26,029 nt of DNA. Origin: Parcubacteria group bacterium (GTDB taxonomy: Bacteria > Patescibacteria > ABY1 > Buchananbacterales > UBA6539). Below are positions 7,006 through 14,918 of this stretch, in pieces. The position numbers and the translations under genes were made by a program. Position 1 is the stretch's first letter; every line of letters begins with the position of its first letter. Location of the stretch: positions 1 to 26,029 of the forward strand of contig NYZP01000005.1 in the NCBI GenBank assembly GCA_002687175.1. The letters run 5' to 3'. The notes under the pieces were generated by a model. That model was given only the letters and a program-made list of their open reading frames with translations. It had not been told where the DNA came from and searched no databases.

Positions 7006-7807
7006 ATTGCAAATCAATTTTTTCTAATTTAATATCTTGGCCTAACCATTTTTGAGCATTTTCTTTAAAGGTTGCGGTGACATCAGTTACTAAAAAACGA
7101 TGACCCTTTCCTTTGGTTAATTTAGTCTCAATCTCTGGATGTTTTACTAAATATTCAGTTAATTTATCAGCCACAATTTTTCCAGTGTCTAAGACTTTGA
7201 TGCTTTTACCAGCAGCTTGTTTAAATTTTTTGAACAGTAATGGATAATGAGTACAGCCCAAAATTAAAGTGTCAATTTTTTTTGCCTTTAAGGGGCGTAA
7301 ACAGTTTCGAATAAATTTCATAGTTTCCGGACGATTTTGTAAACCTTCTTCAACGAGAGGCACAACAATCGGACAAGCTTGCGAAAATATTTTAAGGCTA
7401 CTTTTTTGTTGCTTTAGTTCCCGATCATAAGCTCCTGAATTAACTGTTGCTCTGGTGCCAACCACCCCAATGCGTCCAGTTATTGACTCCACAGCCGCTA
7501 CTTCAACCACTGGCCTGATAACCCCTAAAACTCGTCTGTCAGGAAAATTTTTTGGTAACCATTCCTGTTGGATCTTTCTTAAGGCTTCGGCCGAAGCAGT
7601 ATTACAGGCAATGATAATTAACTGACAGCCATGTTTAAATAGATAATCAACTGCTTGCACGGTAAATTGATAAATTAAATCTTGACTACGATTACCATAA
7701 GGCGTCCTGGCAGTATCACCCAAATACAAAAGTTGGTAGTCACTGGATGCGACTACCTCTTTTGTGACGGTTAAACCGCCAATACCGGAATCAAATATTC
7801 CTATCAT
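7004..7807 (-). CDS. murI: Glutamate racemase
   Basis: Cofactor-independent racemase that makes D-glutamate for peptidoglycan. GIFDSGIGGLTV at the N-terminus, YLGDTARTPYG, the first catalytic cysteine in ACNTAS (residue 68) and the second in GCTHYP (residue 185) are all present. The 267-aa length is normal. The start codon shares one base with the stop of the upstream slipin gene, so the two are transcribed together. Its presence implies a peptidoglycan wall. Confidence 0.97.
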   Translation of the reverse strand: MIGIFDSGIGGLTVTKEVVASSDYQLLYLGDTARTPYGNRSQDLIYQFTVQAVDYLFKHGCQLIIIACNTASAEALRKIQQEWLPKNFPDRRVLGVIRPVVEVAAVESITGRIGVVGTRATVNSGAYDRELKQQKSSLKIFSQACPIVVPLVEEGLQNRPETMKFIRNCLRPLKAKKIDTLILGCTHYPLLFKKFKQAAGKSIKVLDTGKIVADKLTEYLVKHPEIETKLTKGKGHRFLVTDVTATFKENAQKWLGQDIKLEKIDLQ

Positions 7808-8553
7808 TATTTTTTACTTAGACCTTCTAAGGCTCTTAACACTTCCAGTGGTAAAGCAAACACCACCGTGTTTGATTGATCAGAAGACAAATCATTAATT
7901 GACTGCAAGGTTCTTAAGTGTAAAGCGCCTGGTGCTTCATGAAGGGTTTGAGCAGCCTTGGCCATATTTTCCGCGGCGGCTACTTCACCTTGAGCTTTAA
8001 TGATAACGGCACGACGTTCACGTTCGGCTTCGGCTTGTTTGGCAATGGTTCGCTTCATCTCTTCAGGCAAGGTGATATCTTTTAACTCAACGTTATCAAC
8101 TTTAATCCCCCATGGATCTGAGGCAGAATCAACAATGCTTTGAATTCGTTTAGAAATTTCATCTCTATTAGCCAGCAGTTCGTCAAGACTGACTTCACCG
8201 GTAGCATTTCTCATGGTGGTTTGAGCTAATTGGGAAACGGCAAACCTAAAATTCTCAACTTCAATCACTGCCTTAGCCGCGTCTCTTACTTTATAATAAA
8301 TAACGGCATTAATCTTGACTGAAATATTATCCTTTGTAATCGCCTCTTGGTCCGGCACATCAACCGCTTTAACTCGAATATCAACTTTACGCATCATTTG
8401 AATTACCGGAATAACTAAACGCCAGCCAGGATTTTTCGTTCCAATATACTTACCGAGCATAAACTTTACTCCTCGTTCATACTGATTAACCTGTCTGACA
8501 GAGATCAAAATGACAAATCCAATAAAAATTAACACAGCGGCAAAAAAAGGCAT
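7807..8553 (-). CDS. Slipin/stomatin family (SPFH domain) membrane protein
   Basis: One N-terminal membrane helix (residues ~3-19) is followed by the SPFH/band-7 domain. The opening QYERGVKFMLGKY and PGWRLVIPVI, the DVPDQEAITKDNI loop, and the LDELLANRDEISKRIQ and WGIKVDNVELKDI helices are typical of prokaryotic slipins. A coiled-coil with AEAERERRAVIIKAQGE and a C-terminal oligomerisation segment follow. Slipins organise membrane microdomains and often accompany a NfeD-type protease partner, but no such partner is seen here. It overlaps murI by one base. An AT-rich ~110-bp region with repeated ACGAAT words precedes it. Confidence 0.93.
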   Translation of the reverse strand: MPFFAAVLIFIGFVILISVRQVNQYERGVKFMLGKYIGTKNPGWRLVIPVIQMMRKVDIRVKAVDVPDQEAITKDNISVKINAVIYYKVRDAAKAVIEVENFRFAVSQLAQTTMRNATGEVSLDELLANRDEISKRIQSIVDSASDPWGIKVDNVELKDITLPEEMKRTIAKQAEAERERRAVIIKAQGEVAAAENMAKAAQTLHEAPGALHLRTLQSINDLSSDQSNTVVFALPLEVLRALEGLSKK

Positions 8554-8581
8554 ACAATTTTTTTATTAATAATTAATATAA

Positions 8582-8655
8582 TACTAATTACGAATTTATA
8601 CGAATGTTACGAATACTATTTGTAAAATTTATAGATTCATATACTATTCGTAGAT
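8582..8655. repeat. ACGAAT-type repeats upstream of the slipin gene
   Basis: The gap between the slipin start and the phosphomannomutase stop contains several TACGAAT or inverted ATTCGTA words. They could be an operator array for the slipin-murI unit, or simple AT-rich repetition. Confidence 0.35.
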
Positions 8656-8665
8656 TTGCATTGTG

Positions 8666-10060
8666 TTACCCACTTTTCCATTCTTTCCCAATCTCTGGAT
8701 ATTTTTCCAGATACTTTTTAAGAGTTTCCTGCAGTTCTTTGAGTCCCACCTCTGTTTTAGCTTCAAAGCCAAGCGTTAAAACCGGCATATTAGAAGAAGC
8801 CCTGACTAAAAACCAACCATTATCTAATTCAACCCTGGCGCCATTAATATCAACAACCTTGTCACCATAATCTGATTTAAGATCAGCCAATAGCTTATCT
8901 ATAATACCATATTTTATTTCATCAGCACAATCAACTTGAATAGTTGGCGTTTTTTCATATTGTGGAGTGTCAGCCATTAACTCAGAAAATGTTTTATCTT
9001 CCGTTGAAAGATATTCAAGTAATTTTAAGGCAGCAAAGATAGCGTCATCATAATCATAATAACCATGACGATAAAAAATATGTCCACTGCCCTCACCCCC
9101 CAAAGAAGCATCAACTTCTTTACTCTTGGCTTTAATATAAGAATGACCAGTTTTCCACATCACCGGCGTGCCACCATGAGCTTTAATGTCTTCAATTAAA
9201 CCACGTGTAGCTTTGACGTCAAAAACAATTGCTGAACCTGGTTGCTCAATTAATGCCAATCTGGCAATTAGAATTAATGCTTGATCAGCCAAAACTGTTT
9301 CGCCATTTTCATCAGCAAAACCAACCCGATCACCATCACCATCAAAACCAAGCCCAATATCAGCCGATTCTTTTTTTACCATCTCGGACAAGGCTTCTTG
9401 TGCGCTGACTAAACTAGGATTGGGCTCGTGATTAGGAAAAGTTGGATCATTTTCACAAAACTGTTCTACTACTTCACAGCCAGCGGCTCTTAAAACCCTG
9501 GGGGCAATTTCTCCAGCTGTACCATTGCCACAGTTAACCACCACTTTTAATTTTCTTTTTAATTTAATTCGTGAAGTTACCAACTTTTCATAATCATCAT
9601 TAATCCCTTTGTACTCTTCCATTTTACCTTCACCGCTAATAAAATCATCATTTAATATAATCTCATACATTTCTTTAATATCTGGTGGTAGTAAGGTAGT
9701 AGAAAAATCATAGCCCAGTTTAAACCCACCCCAACCGTTTGGATTATGTGAAGCGGTAATCATTGCTCCACCTTTAAATTTAAGATGATACTGAGCGAAG
9801 TATAATACTGGTGAAATCACCATGCCAACTGTAGTAACATCAACCCCCGAAGACAAAAGTCCTTGGACAAAGGCGTCATGTAATCTTTTAGAATATTCCC
9901 GAGAATCATACCCAATAACTATTTTTTTAACTCCTCGTTTATCTAAAAATTTAGCAAACCCTTTAGCAATTAATCCAGCAGATTTTTCATTAACTTGCTC
10001 GTCATTCACTAAGCCTCTGATATCATACTCTCGAAACATTGTTTTTTCTAATTGAGCCAT
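8666..10060 (-). CDS. manB: Phosphomannomutase/phosphoglucomutase
   Basis: Alpha-D-phosphohexomutase that interconverts hexose 6- and 1-phosphates for sugar-nucleotide and envelope polysaccharide synthesis. Domain 1 begins MFREYDIRG and carries the phosphoserine loop ITASHNPNGWGG. Domain 2 has the metal loop GFDGDGDR. Domain 3 has the sugar-binding GEGSGHIF. Domain 4 ends with VRASSNMPVLTLGFEA, the phosphate-binding loop. The frame opens further to 10090, but that ATG lies inside a hairpin. The ATG at 10060 (MAQLEKTMFREYDIRG) gives a normal N-terminus and 464 aa. Confidence 0.94.
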   Translation of the reverse strand: MAQLEKTMFREYDIRGLVNDEQVNEKSAGLIAKGFAKFLDKRGVKKIVIGYDSREYSKRLHDAFVQGLLSSGVDVTTVGMVISPVLYFAQYHLKFKGGAMITASHNPNGWGGFKLGYDFSTTLLPPDIKEMYEIILNDDFISGEGKMEEYKGINDDYEKLVTSRIKLKRKLKVVVNCGNGTAGEIAPRVLRAAGCEVVEQFCENDPTFPNHEPNPSLVSAQEALSEMVKKESADIGLGFDGDGDRVGFADENGETVLADQALILIARLALIEQPGSAIVFDVKATRGLIEDIKAHGGTPVMWKTGHSYIKAKSKEVDASLGGEGSGHIFYRHGYYDYDDAIFAALKLLEYLSTEDKTFSELMADTPQYEKTPTIQVDCADEIKYGIIDKLLADLKSDYGDKVVDINGARVELDNGWFLVRASSNMPVLTLGFEAKTEVGLKELQETLKKYLEKYPEIGKEWKSG

Positions 10061-10077
10061 AATTTTTAAGTCAGTCA

Positions 10078-10103
10078 GAGAAACACCCATCCGGGTGCCT
10101 CTC
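10078..10103 (-). terminator. Hairpin between the polymer-forming protein gene and the phosphomannomutase gene
   Basis: An 11-bp stem (two G-T pairs) with a 4-nt loop lies 19 nt after the stop of the upstream gene and just before the phosphomannomutase start. There is no true T-run, so it may be a weak terminator or an mRNA-stabilising stem. Confidence 0.45.
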
Positions 10104-10122
10104 CAACTTTATTTAATTTAGA

Positions 10123-11286
10123 TTATTTATACTCCCGTAAAATTTCTTTTTTAACATGAATACCTGCACCCAAGGCCCATAGCACTAGAACGATTTTTGC
10201 AATCCAACCAACAAATGGCAGACTGGTAACTATTGCAAAAATTATTATACCAACCACTAAAGGCCAAATTAAACTGCCTTTATATTTTTTATCTTTTGCC
10301 AGATTATCAAGGGTTAAAATTCCGATGGCAAAACTGGCACAAACTTTAGCTAGATAAAGACCAATTAAATAAAAAGGCATAATTATCAATGCCAAAGGAA
10401 TTCCAATAATAGTAACCATTAATATAACCATCACAACAGGCACAACAACCAGATAAATAAAACCCCAACCAATTGATGGCCCTGGACGTTTAACCATTTC
10501 ATCTTTAACCTGAATTAAAATTTTTGGCACCATCGCAATTAGCACTAACCCGACAACTAACAAACTAAACAACACGGTCAATTTAATAAAAAGACTTAAA
10601 CCACTAAAAATTTTATTGAAATCAAACTTCTCGGGAATAGGGATTGCCTTTTTTAAAATTTCTCCGGAAACAATTGATCCTTCCTGCAAAATTAATTGGT
10701 CTTCACTGTTAGCTTTATAGGTTAAATTACCAGCCACCCTAGCTTCTGGATATAAAATTATCTGACCATCTCTATCAACTGACGCCGTAACATCTTTGCC
10801 AACAGTTTCGGTAATAATTAAATTAGCTGTTCCGGCCCATACATTTCCACCAATTGAACCACGAAGTTCCACGTTGGCTCCCGCACTATAAACGTCCCAA
10901 CCAACTGTAGAATTCGCTCCTAAATTTACAATACTCCCGGCGGCCCATACGTTTTTTTCAACTTCACTGTCAATATCAACTAAACTACCAGCCACCCGAA
11001 CACTCCCGGCCACTGGTCCAGTTATTCTAATGCTTGATCCGGCAGCAATAACACTCCCGGCCACTGGTCCAGAAATTGTGATGCTGGAACCAGCAACTAT
11101 TACATCACCATTTACTGCTCCTTTAATATCAATGGTTTTACCAGCCCTTATAAAATTACCGTCAATAATCTCATCGGCTCCAACAATAATTAAATCATCT
11201 TTATTGCCAGCCAGAACAAAGACAGGCAAAGCAATTAAAAAAAGACCAATTAATGAAATAACGGTCAATTTCTTCCAATTTTTCAT
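10123..11286 (-). CDS. Polymer-forming (bactofilin-like) envelope protein with C-terminal membrane domain
   Basis: The ATG at 11286 starts a classic signal peptide (MKNWKK, a hydrophobic core, then VLAG). It is preferred over the longer frame beginning at 11331. Residues ~30-200 are a right-handed beta-helix of short repeats such as GDVIVAGSSITISGPVAGSV, as in polymer-forming/bactofilin-type domains. About four membrane helices follow (residues ~225-385). The layout suggests an exported beta-helix anchored in the membrane, perhaps an assembly scaffold at the cell surface. Proteins of this architecture are common in Patescibacteria. No partner is visible nearby. Confidence 0.85.
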   Translation of the reverse strand: MKNWKKLTVISLIGLFLIALPVFVLAGNKDDLIIVGADEIIDGNFIRAGKTIDIKGAVNGDVIVAGSSITISGPVAGSVIAAGSSIRITGPVAGSVRVAGSLVDIDSEVEKNVWAAGSIVNLGANSTVGWDVYSAGANVELRGSIGGNVWAGTANLIITETVGKDVTASVDRDGQIILYPEARVAGNLTYKANSEDQLILQEGSIVSGEILKKAIPIPEKFDFNKIFSGLSLFIKLTVLFSLLVVGLVLIAMVPKILIQVKDEMVKRPGPSIGWGFIYLVVVPVVMVILMVTIIGIPLALIIMPFYLIGLYLAKVCASFAIGILTLDNLAKDKKYKGSLIWPLVVGIIIFAIVTSLPFVGWIAKIVLVLWALGAGIHVKKEILREYK

Positions 11287-11335
11287 AAGATTAATAAATT
11301 TAAAAATTAAAAATAGCTTTTTTGACACCAAAAGC

Positions 11336-12076
11336 TTACCATTTTTTGGCTATGGTGACAATATTTGTAGAATGCAAATAATCAAAGTGGCTTTTCTTAT
11401 CGCCATTCTTCCAGTCTGACAAATAATTTTCTTCTAATTTAAGGCCTGATAATTTTACTAATTTTTTCAACTCCCCTAAAGTAAAAACGTGAAAATAACG
11501 TTTAACCTCGCCATTCATCCAAGGAATCAAAATATCTTTAAAGTCTAAGTCGCTTTTGCCAATCAGTTTTAATCGCGTATATTTAATGATATAATGCAAA
11601 TAATCTTTTTGCCAACGATTCCAATTAAACATGATTAAAGTGCCACCAGGTTTTAATACTCGCTTAACCTCTTGCAAAGCTTTTAAGCGCATCTGCTTGC
11701 TGGGTATGTGATGAAATACGGCCACGCTAGCAACTACATTAAATGAATTATCAGCAAAAGGCAGTTTAAGCATACTAGCTACCAAAAACTGTTGACTATC
11801 CATTTTAAAATCATTATTGCTTTCGGCAATTTTAATTAATTCTTGACTACTGTCAACTCCCACATAATCAAACTTGACATTTTGGTCTCTAGATAATAAC
11901 CTTAATCTTCCATTTCCGCAGCCAAGATCTAATACTTTATCACCTGTTTTAATAAGGTCTTGGATAACTTTAAATTCATCCCACAGTTGAGTACGTACCT
12001 GACTAAAAGAAGCAGCAATTTGATTATAATCACTAACATTTTTATCTAATATTTTTTGAGCTATTTCTTTTCTCAT
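11336..12076 (-). CDS. Trm9/ALKBH8-like SAM-dependent methyltransferase (putative tRNA wobble-uridine methyltransferase)
   Basis: A 246-aa class I methyltransferase. Residues 17-32 read YNQIAASFSQVRTQLW, close to the Y-x-x-I-A-x-x-F-S-x-x-R-x-x-x-W signature at the start of Trm9 and the ALKBH8 methyltransferase domain. Motif I is VLDLGCGNGRL (48-58). MLKLPFADNSFNVV and AVFHHIPS match the later Trm9-type motifs, as does the C-terminal RYFHVFTLGELKKLV. In eukaryotes Trm9 methylates cm5U34, the product of the Elongator/Elp3 pathway, to mcm5U34. The gene is divergent from elp3, ~120 bp away. Function is inferred from motif and context, and a generic ubiE-type methyltransferase remains possible. 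Confidence 0.78.
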   Translation of the reverse strand: MRKEIAQKILDKNVSDYNQIAASFSQVRTQLWDEFKVIQDLIKTGDKVLDLGCGNGRLRLLSRDQNVKFDYVGVDSSQELIKIAESNNDFKMDSQQFLVASMLKLPFADNSFNVVASVAVFHHIPSKQMRLKALQEVKRVLKPGGTLIMFNWNRWQKDYLHYIIKYTRLKLIGKSDLDFKDILIPWMNGEVKRYFHVFTLGELKKLVKLSGLKLEENYLSDWKNGDKKSHFDYLHSTNIVTIAKKW

Positions 12077-12092
12077 AGTTAAACATTTCTAC

Positions 12093-12187
12093 TTGTCATC
12101 CCTGCGAAAGCAGGGATCCAGATTAAACTGTGTAGCTCTGGGTCCCGCATCGCGTCCCGCTATCGCGGGACTTGTGCGGGATGACAA
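12093..12187. repeat. REP-pair (REPIN/MITE-like) element between the Trm9-like and elp3 genes
   Basis: A 95-bp GC-rich element. The ends TTGTCATCCC(T)GC and GCGGGATGACAA are terminal inverted repeats. Inside are two further hairpins, CCCTGC-GAAA-GCAGGG and GTCCCGC-TATC-GCGGGAC. It resembles the TGTCAT(C/T)CC...-type REP sequences found in many bacteria. It opens a spurious N-terminal extension in the elp3 frame. Confidence 0.8.
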
Positions 12188-12194
12188 TAATAAT

Positions 12195-13772
12195 ATGAAT
12201 GAAAAATTACGAACAATCGTTAAAGAATTAGTAAAAACCAGAGTTAAAAATCGGGAGCATTTTGTTAATGTTAAACGTCAATTATCAAACGGTCAAAAAA
12301 TGGCATCGCCACTTAATTCTGATTTGATTAGAGTTTACAATCAACTCATTAAAACTAAACAGATTAAAGAGGATAAAAATTTAGAGCTGTTGATGCGAAA
12401 ACGACAAGTACGATCTTTATCCGGAGTGGCAGTTATTACTATTATTACAAAACCTTATCCTTGTCCCGGCAAGTGTATTTACTGCCCGGACGAATCTGGT
12501 ATGCCCAAAAGTTATTTATCTAATGAACCAGCAGTGATGAGGGCGATCATGAATGACTGGGATCCTTTTAAACAAGTTAGCGTTAGACTTCAATCTCTAA
12601 AAAATAATGGTCACCCAACTGACAAAATTGAAATAATTGTTTTGGGTGGTACCTGGTCGGCTTACACTAAACCGTATCAGACTCACTATCTTAAACGAAC
12701 CTTAGATGCTTTGAACGGTAGAACTGCTAAGACTCTGGAACAAGCACAAAAATGGAATGAAACTACCAAACACCGCATGGTTGGTTTAACCCTGGAAACC
12801 AGACCAAATTTTATAACTCCAACCGAACTCAGTCGGATGAGAATGCTTGGCTGTACCCGAATTGAAATGGGTGTACAAAATACCTTTGACTCTGTCTTAA
12901 AATTAAACAAAAGAGGCAATACTGTCAAACAGATTGCCGAAGCGACCAAGCTGGTAAAAACAGCGGGTTTTAAAATTGCTTATCACACCATGCCTAATTT
13001 ACCAGGTTCAAACTTAAAAATGGATCTCCAAATGTATAAAGATCTTTTTAATGACCAGAGATTTCAACCAGATTTATTGAAAATTTATCCCTGCGTGGTG
13101 ACTCGTGATTCAGTACTGTATGACTGGTACAAGGCTGGAAAATTTAAACCATACACTGACAAACAATTAAAAAACTTACTTATTAAAATTAAACAAGTTA
13201 TTCCTAAATATGTCCGTATAATTCGTTTAGTCAGAGACATTCCTGAAGAAAGCATTATTGCGGGAAATAAAATTACTAACTTACGTCAAATTATTCAAGA
13301 CGAAATTAAAGATACCCCTAAAGCTTGTAAGTGTATTCGTTGTCGTGAAGCCGGACACCAAATTCAAAATTCCAAATTCAAAATTCAAAATTCCAAATTC
13401 TTTATTAAAAAGTATAAGGCGTCAGATGGTCTAGAGTATTTCCTAAGTTTTGAATCACAAGATGAAACTGTACTATATGCTTTTTTAAGATTAAGAATTA
13501 ATGACGACATTAATACCAATTTTATTCCTGAGCTAAAAGGCGCTGCTTTAATTCGAGAACTTCACACTTACGGTCAACTAGCACCACTTGGCAAAACAGA
13601 AAAAGTTCAACATCTTGGACTTGGTAAAAGCTTGATGGCTAAAGCTGAAGAAATTGCCACCAAAGAAGGAATAAAAAAAATAGCCGTTATTTCCGGCATT
13701 GGTGTAAGGCAGTACTACGGTAAATTAGGCTACCAACTTGAAGGTACCTACATGGTAAAAAAATTAGATTAA
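12195..13772 (+). CDS. elp3: Elp3-type tRNA U34 carboxymethyltransferase (radical SAM + acetyltransferase)
   Basis: Makes cm5U at the wobble position of tRNA from acetyl-CoA and SAM. The start is set at ATG 12195 (MNEKLRTIVKEL), because the frame upstream is only the translated REP element. The radical-SAM cluster motif C-x3-C-x2-C is at residues 90-97 (CPGKCIYC). The Elp3-specific NEPAVMRA, ETRPNFIT, RIEMGVQNTFD and YHTMPNLPGSN follow. The GNAT domain at the C-terminus has LRELHTYGQLAPLG-type and KIAVISGIGVRQYYGKLGY motifs. A 21-bp tandem duplication adds IQNSKFK twice (residues 390-403) in the linker between the domains. The 525-aa length is usual. The divergent neighbour is a Trm9-like methyltransferase. 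Confidence 0.95.
   Translation: MNEKLRTIVKELVKTRVKNREHFVNVKRQLSNGQKMASPLNSDLIRVYNQLIKTKQIKEDKNLELLMRKRQVRSLSGVAVITIITKPYPCPGKCIYCPDESGMPKSYLSNEPAVMRAIMNDWDPFKQVSVRLQSLKNNGHPTDKIEIIVLGGTWSAYTKPYQTHYLKRTLDALNGRTAKTLEQAQKWNETTKHRMVGLTLETRPNFITPTELSRMRMLGCTRIEMGVQNTFDSVLKLNKRGNTVKQIAEATKLVKTAGFKIAYHTMPNLPGSNLKMDLQMYKDLFNDQRFQPDLLKIYPCVVTRDSVLYDWYKAGKFKPYTDKQLKNLLIKIKQVIPKYVRIIRLVRDIPEESIIAGNKITNLRQIIQDEIKDTPKACKCIRCREAGHQIQNSKFKIQNSKFFIKKYKASDGLEYFLSFESQDETVLYAFLRLRINDDINTNFIPELKGAALIRELHTYGQLAPLGKTEKVQHLGLGKSLMAKAEEIATKEGIKKIAVISGIGVRQYYGKLGYQLEGTYMVKKLD
13362..13403. repeat. 21-bp tandem duplication inside elp3
   Basis: Two consecutive 21-bp units, nearly identical, encode IQNSKFK and IQNSKFF. 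They are in frame and sit in the linker before the acetyltransferase domain. The words match AATTC-type AT-rich repeats seen in intergenic regions of this window. Confidence 0.7.
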
Positions 13773-13777
13773 ATAGA

Positions 13778-13814
13778 AAGCGACCGAAAAACGATATCCG
13801 TCATTCAGTCGCTT
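13778..13814. terminator. Hairpin between convergent elp3 and the 13868-14191 gene
   Basis: AAGCGAC/GTCGCTT stem with a 23-nt loop, 6 nt after the elp3 stop. T-rich sequence follows on both strands but without a perfect run. It probably ends both convergent transcripts. Confidence 0.5.
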
Positions 13815-13867
13815 GATTTCTTGAAAGGTATTGTTACCCCTCATTGCACATGATACGTGATCACGAG

Positions 13868-14191
13868 CTAGATACTCGAATGTCTGACCTCGCTTCGGCC
13901 AAATTCCTTCTCACGTCCAGGGTGACATTCGATTCTGACAGTTGCGCCAGCTGCGCACTGAAAACAAGGCAGTCTATTCGGATCCACTTTACTCATAAAG
14001 TTGATCCGATTACCCGATTTTCCGTTCACGCTAGGAGTACAACCTTCAATCAGGTCTTCGTCCTTTCTGGCGTGCAACACACCAAATCCGCCGCAAACCC
14101 CATTGTGACAACCAAGCGCAGGAAAACAAATACCTGGCTTTGCCTCTACCGTTGCTAATCCTGCTACACCTCCCTCAGTTGCATTCTTCAT
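13868..14191 (-). CDS. Hypothetical cysteine-containing protein (107 aa)
   Basis: The minus-strand reading is preferred over the overlapping plus-strand frame. It has an SD (GGAAGGATAGG before ATG) and a consensus promoter at 14300-14328. The protein carries CFPALGCHNGVCGG (residues ~22-35), a later GC, then CFQC and a final EC. The C-x4-C-G-G order recalls the cluster loop of plant-type 2Fe-2S ferredoxins, but the third cysteine of that loop is Phe here, so an iron-sulfur role is not supported. No signal peptide or membrane helix is seen. The leader before the SD is about 100 nt. The region is somewhat richer in G+C than its neighbours. Confidence 0.65.
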   Translation of the reverse strand: MKNATEGGVAGLATVEAKPGICFPALGCHNGVCGGFGVLHARKDEDLIEGCTPSVNGKSGNRINFMSKVDPNRLPCFQCAAGATVRIECHPGREKEFGRSEVRHSSI

Positions 14192-14299
14192 TAACCTATC
14201 CTTCCAGTTGTTTTGCGGTTAAGTGTTTCCAAGTTTGCTACTTTTTATATTTTTCCCTCCCAGTTAGCTCTAGTAGCCAAGAGCACCAATAATGATCAT

Positions 14300-14328
14300 A
14301 CTATACGCCTTAAAAGCCGATTTGTCAA
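14300..14328 (-). promoter_or_regulatory. Promoter of the 13868-14191 gene
   Basis: Minus-strand TTGACA (14328-14323), 17-nt spacer, TATAGT (14305-14300). Its -35 box overlaps the -35 box of the divergent Nudix promoter. Confidence 0.75.
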
Positions 14329-14350
14329 GTAAGCAAACAAGGACTATAAT
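14322..14350 (+). promoter_or_regulatory. Promoter of the Nudix gene
   Basis: TTGTCA (14322-14327), 17-nt spacer, TATAAT (14345-14350). The ATG at 14361 follows the -10 box by 10 nt, so the transcript is nearly leaderless. Confidence 0.75.
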
Positions 14351-14360
14351 TATAGATAAT

Positions 14361-14762
14361 ATGCCTAGCAATAATCACCATTTTAATAATGTTATCATTG
14401 CCGCTGGACCGGTAATTATTAAAGATAATAAAGTTTTACTTAATAAACATGGTCTTGGTAATCTCTGGAAATTTCCTGGTGGTGACATTACATCGGCCTT
14501 AAATGATTTAGAAACTTGGGCTGCCAATAAGGTTAAAGAAGAAATGGGTTTAGAGGTAAAAATCGGTAAGGCCTTAAAACCAATGGTAATATGGCAAGAT
14601 GACGAGGTCATTATTTTGATACATTATTTAGCTGAATTAGTAACAGAAGAGATTAAAGCGGCTGACTATATTAAAGAATACGACTGGTTAGATATTGATA
14701 ATTTACCAGATGATTGTTCACCAAACATTAAGCCAGTAATAGACGAATATAAAAAGTTGTAA
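14361..14762 (+). CDS. Nudix hydrolase-like protein
   Basis: The start is moved to ATG 14361 (MPSNNHHFNNVIIAAGPVII), because the longer frame runs through the promoter. The 133-aa protein has the Nudix opening VIIAAGPVIIKDNKVLL, then LWKFPGGDI and KVKEEMGLEV. The canonical box G-x5-E-x7-R-E-U-x-E-E-x-G-U is only partly kept: the EExG end is present, but the R-E pair reads N-K and the spacing after the Gly-Gly is lengthened. Members hydrolyse nucleoside diphosphates linked to another group and need the box glutamates for metal. Activity is therefore plausible but not certain. It is transcribed divergently from the Cys-containing gene. Confidence 0.8.
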   Translation: MPSNNHHFNNVIIAAGPVIIKDNKVLLNKHGLGNLWKFPGGDITSALNDLETWAANKVKEEMGLEVKIGKALKPMVIWQDDEVIILIHYLAELVTEEIKAADYIKEYDWLDIDNLPDDCSPNIKPVIDEYKKL

Positions 14763-14766
14763 TTAA

Positions 14767-14803
14767 TTCAAAAATCTGATAAAGTAAATTTATGATTTTT
14801 GAA
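14767..14803. repeat. AT-rich inverted repeat after the Nudix gene
   Basis: Perfect 10-bp stem TTCAAAAATC/GATTTTTGAA with a 17-nt loop, 4 nt after the stop codon. It is a possible transcript-end structure without a T-run. Confidence 0.5.
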
Positions 14804-14834
14804 GCCTTAGAGAACAAATAAATAGTACTAATTT

Positions 14835-14898
14835 ACCGCTGTAGGTCCTTCCCCTTCGCTTCGCTCAGGGTCAGGATAAATTTTACAGGCGGTTTTTT
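14835..14898 (+). terminator. Intrinsic terminator/attenuator with embedded REP element, upstream of glyA
   Basis: ACCGCTGTA and TACAGGCGGT pair (one bulge) and are followed by T6. The loop is a REP-like word whose inner parts (TCCT/AGGA, CCCT/AGGG) also pair, extending the stem. It lies 20 nt before the glyA ATG. It may end Nudix transcripts or attenuate glyA. No ZTP or tetrahydrofolate riboswitch consensus is recognised. Confidence 0.6.
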
Positions 14899-14918
14899 AT
14901 TTGATAAGCTAAAAATAT

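Noticed and set aside
12093..12194. N-terminal extension of Elp3 (MSSLRKQGSRL...)
   Set aside because: It is the translation of the REP-pair element starting at a TTG. The ATG at 12195 gives the normal Elp3 N-terminus.
13844..14158. Plus-strand open frame opposite the Cys-containing gene
   Set aside because: It has no SD or promoter, while the minus-strand frame has both plus a better start context.
14763..14918. ZTP or tetrahydrofolate riboswitch before glyA-folD
   Set aside because: The pathway context fits, but neither consensus could be found. Only a terminator-like hairpin with a REP loop is present.
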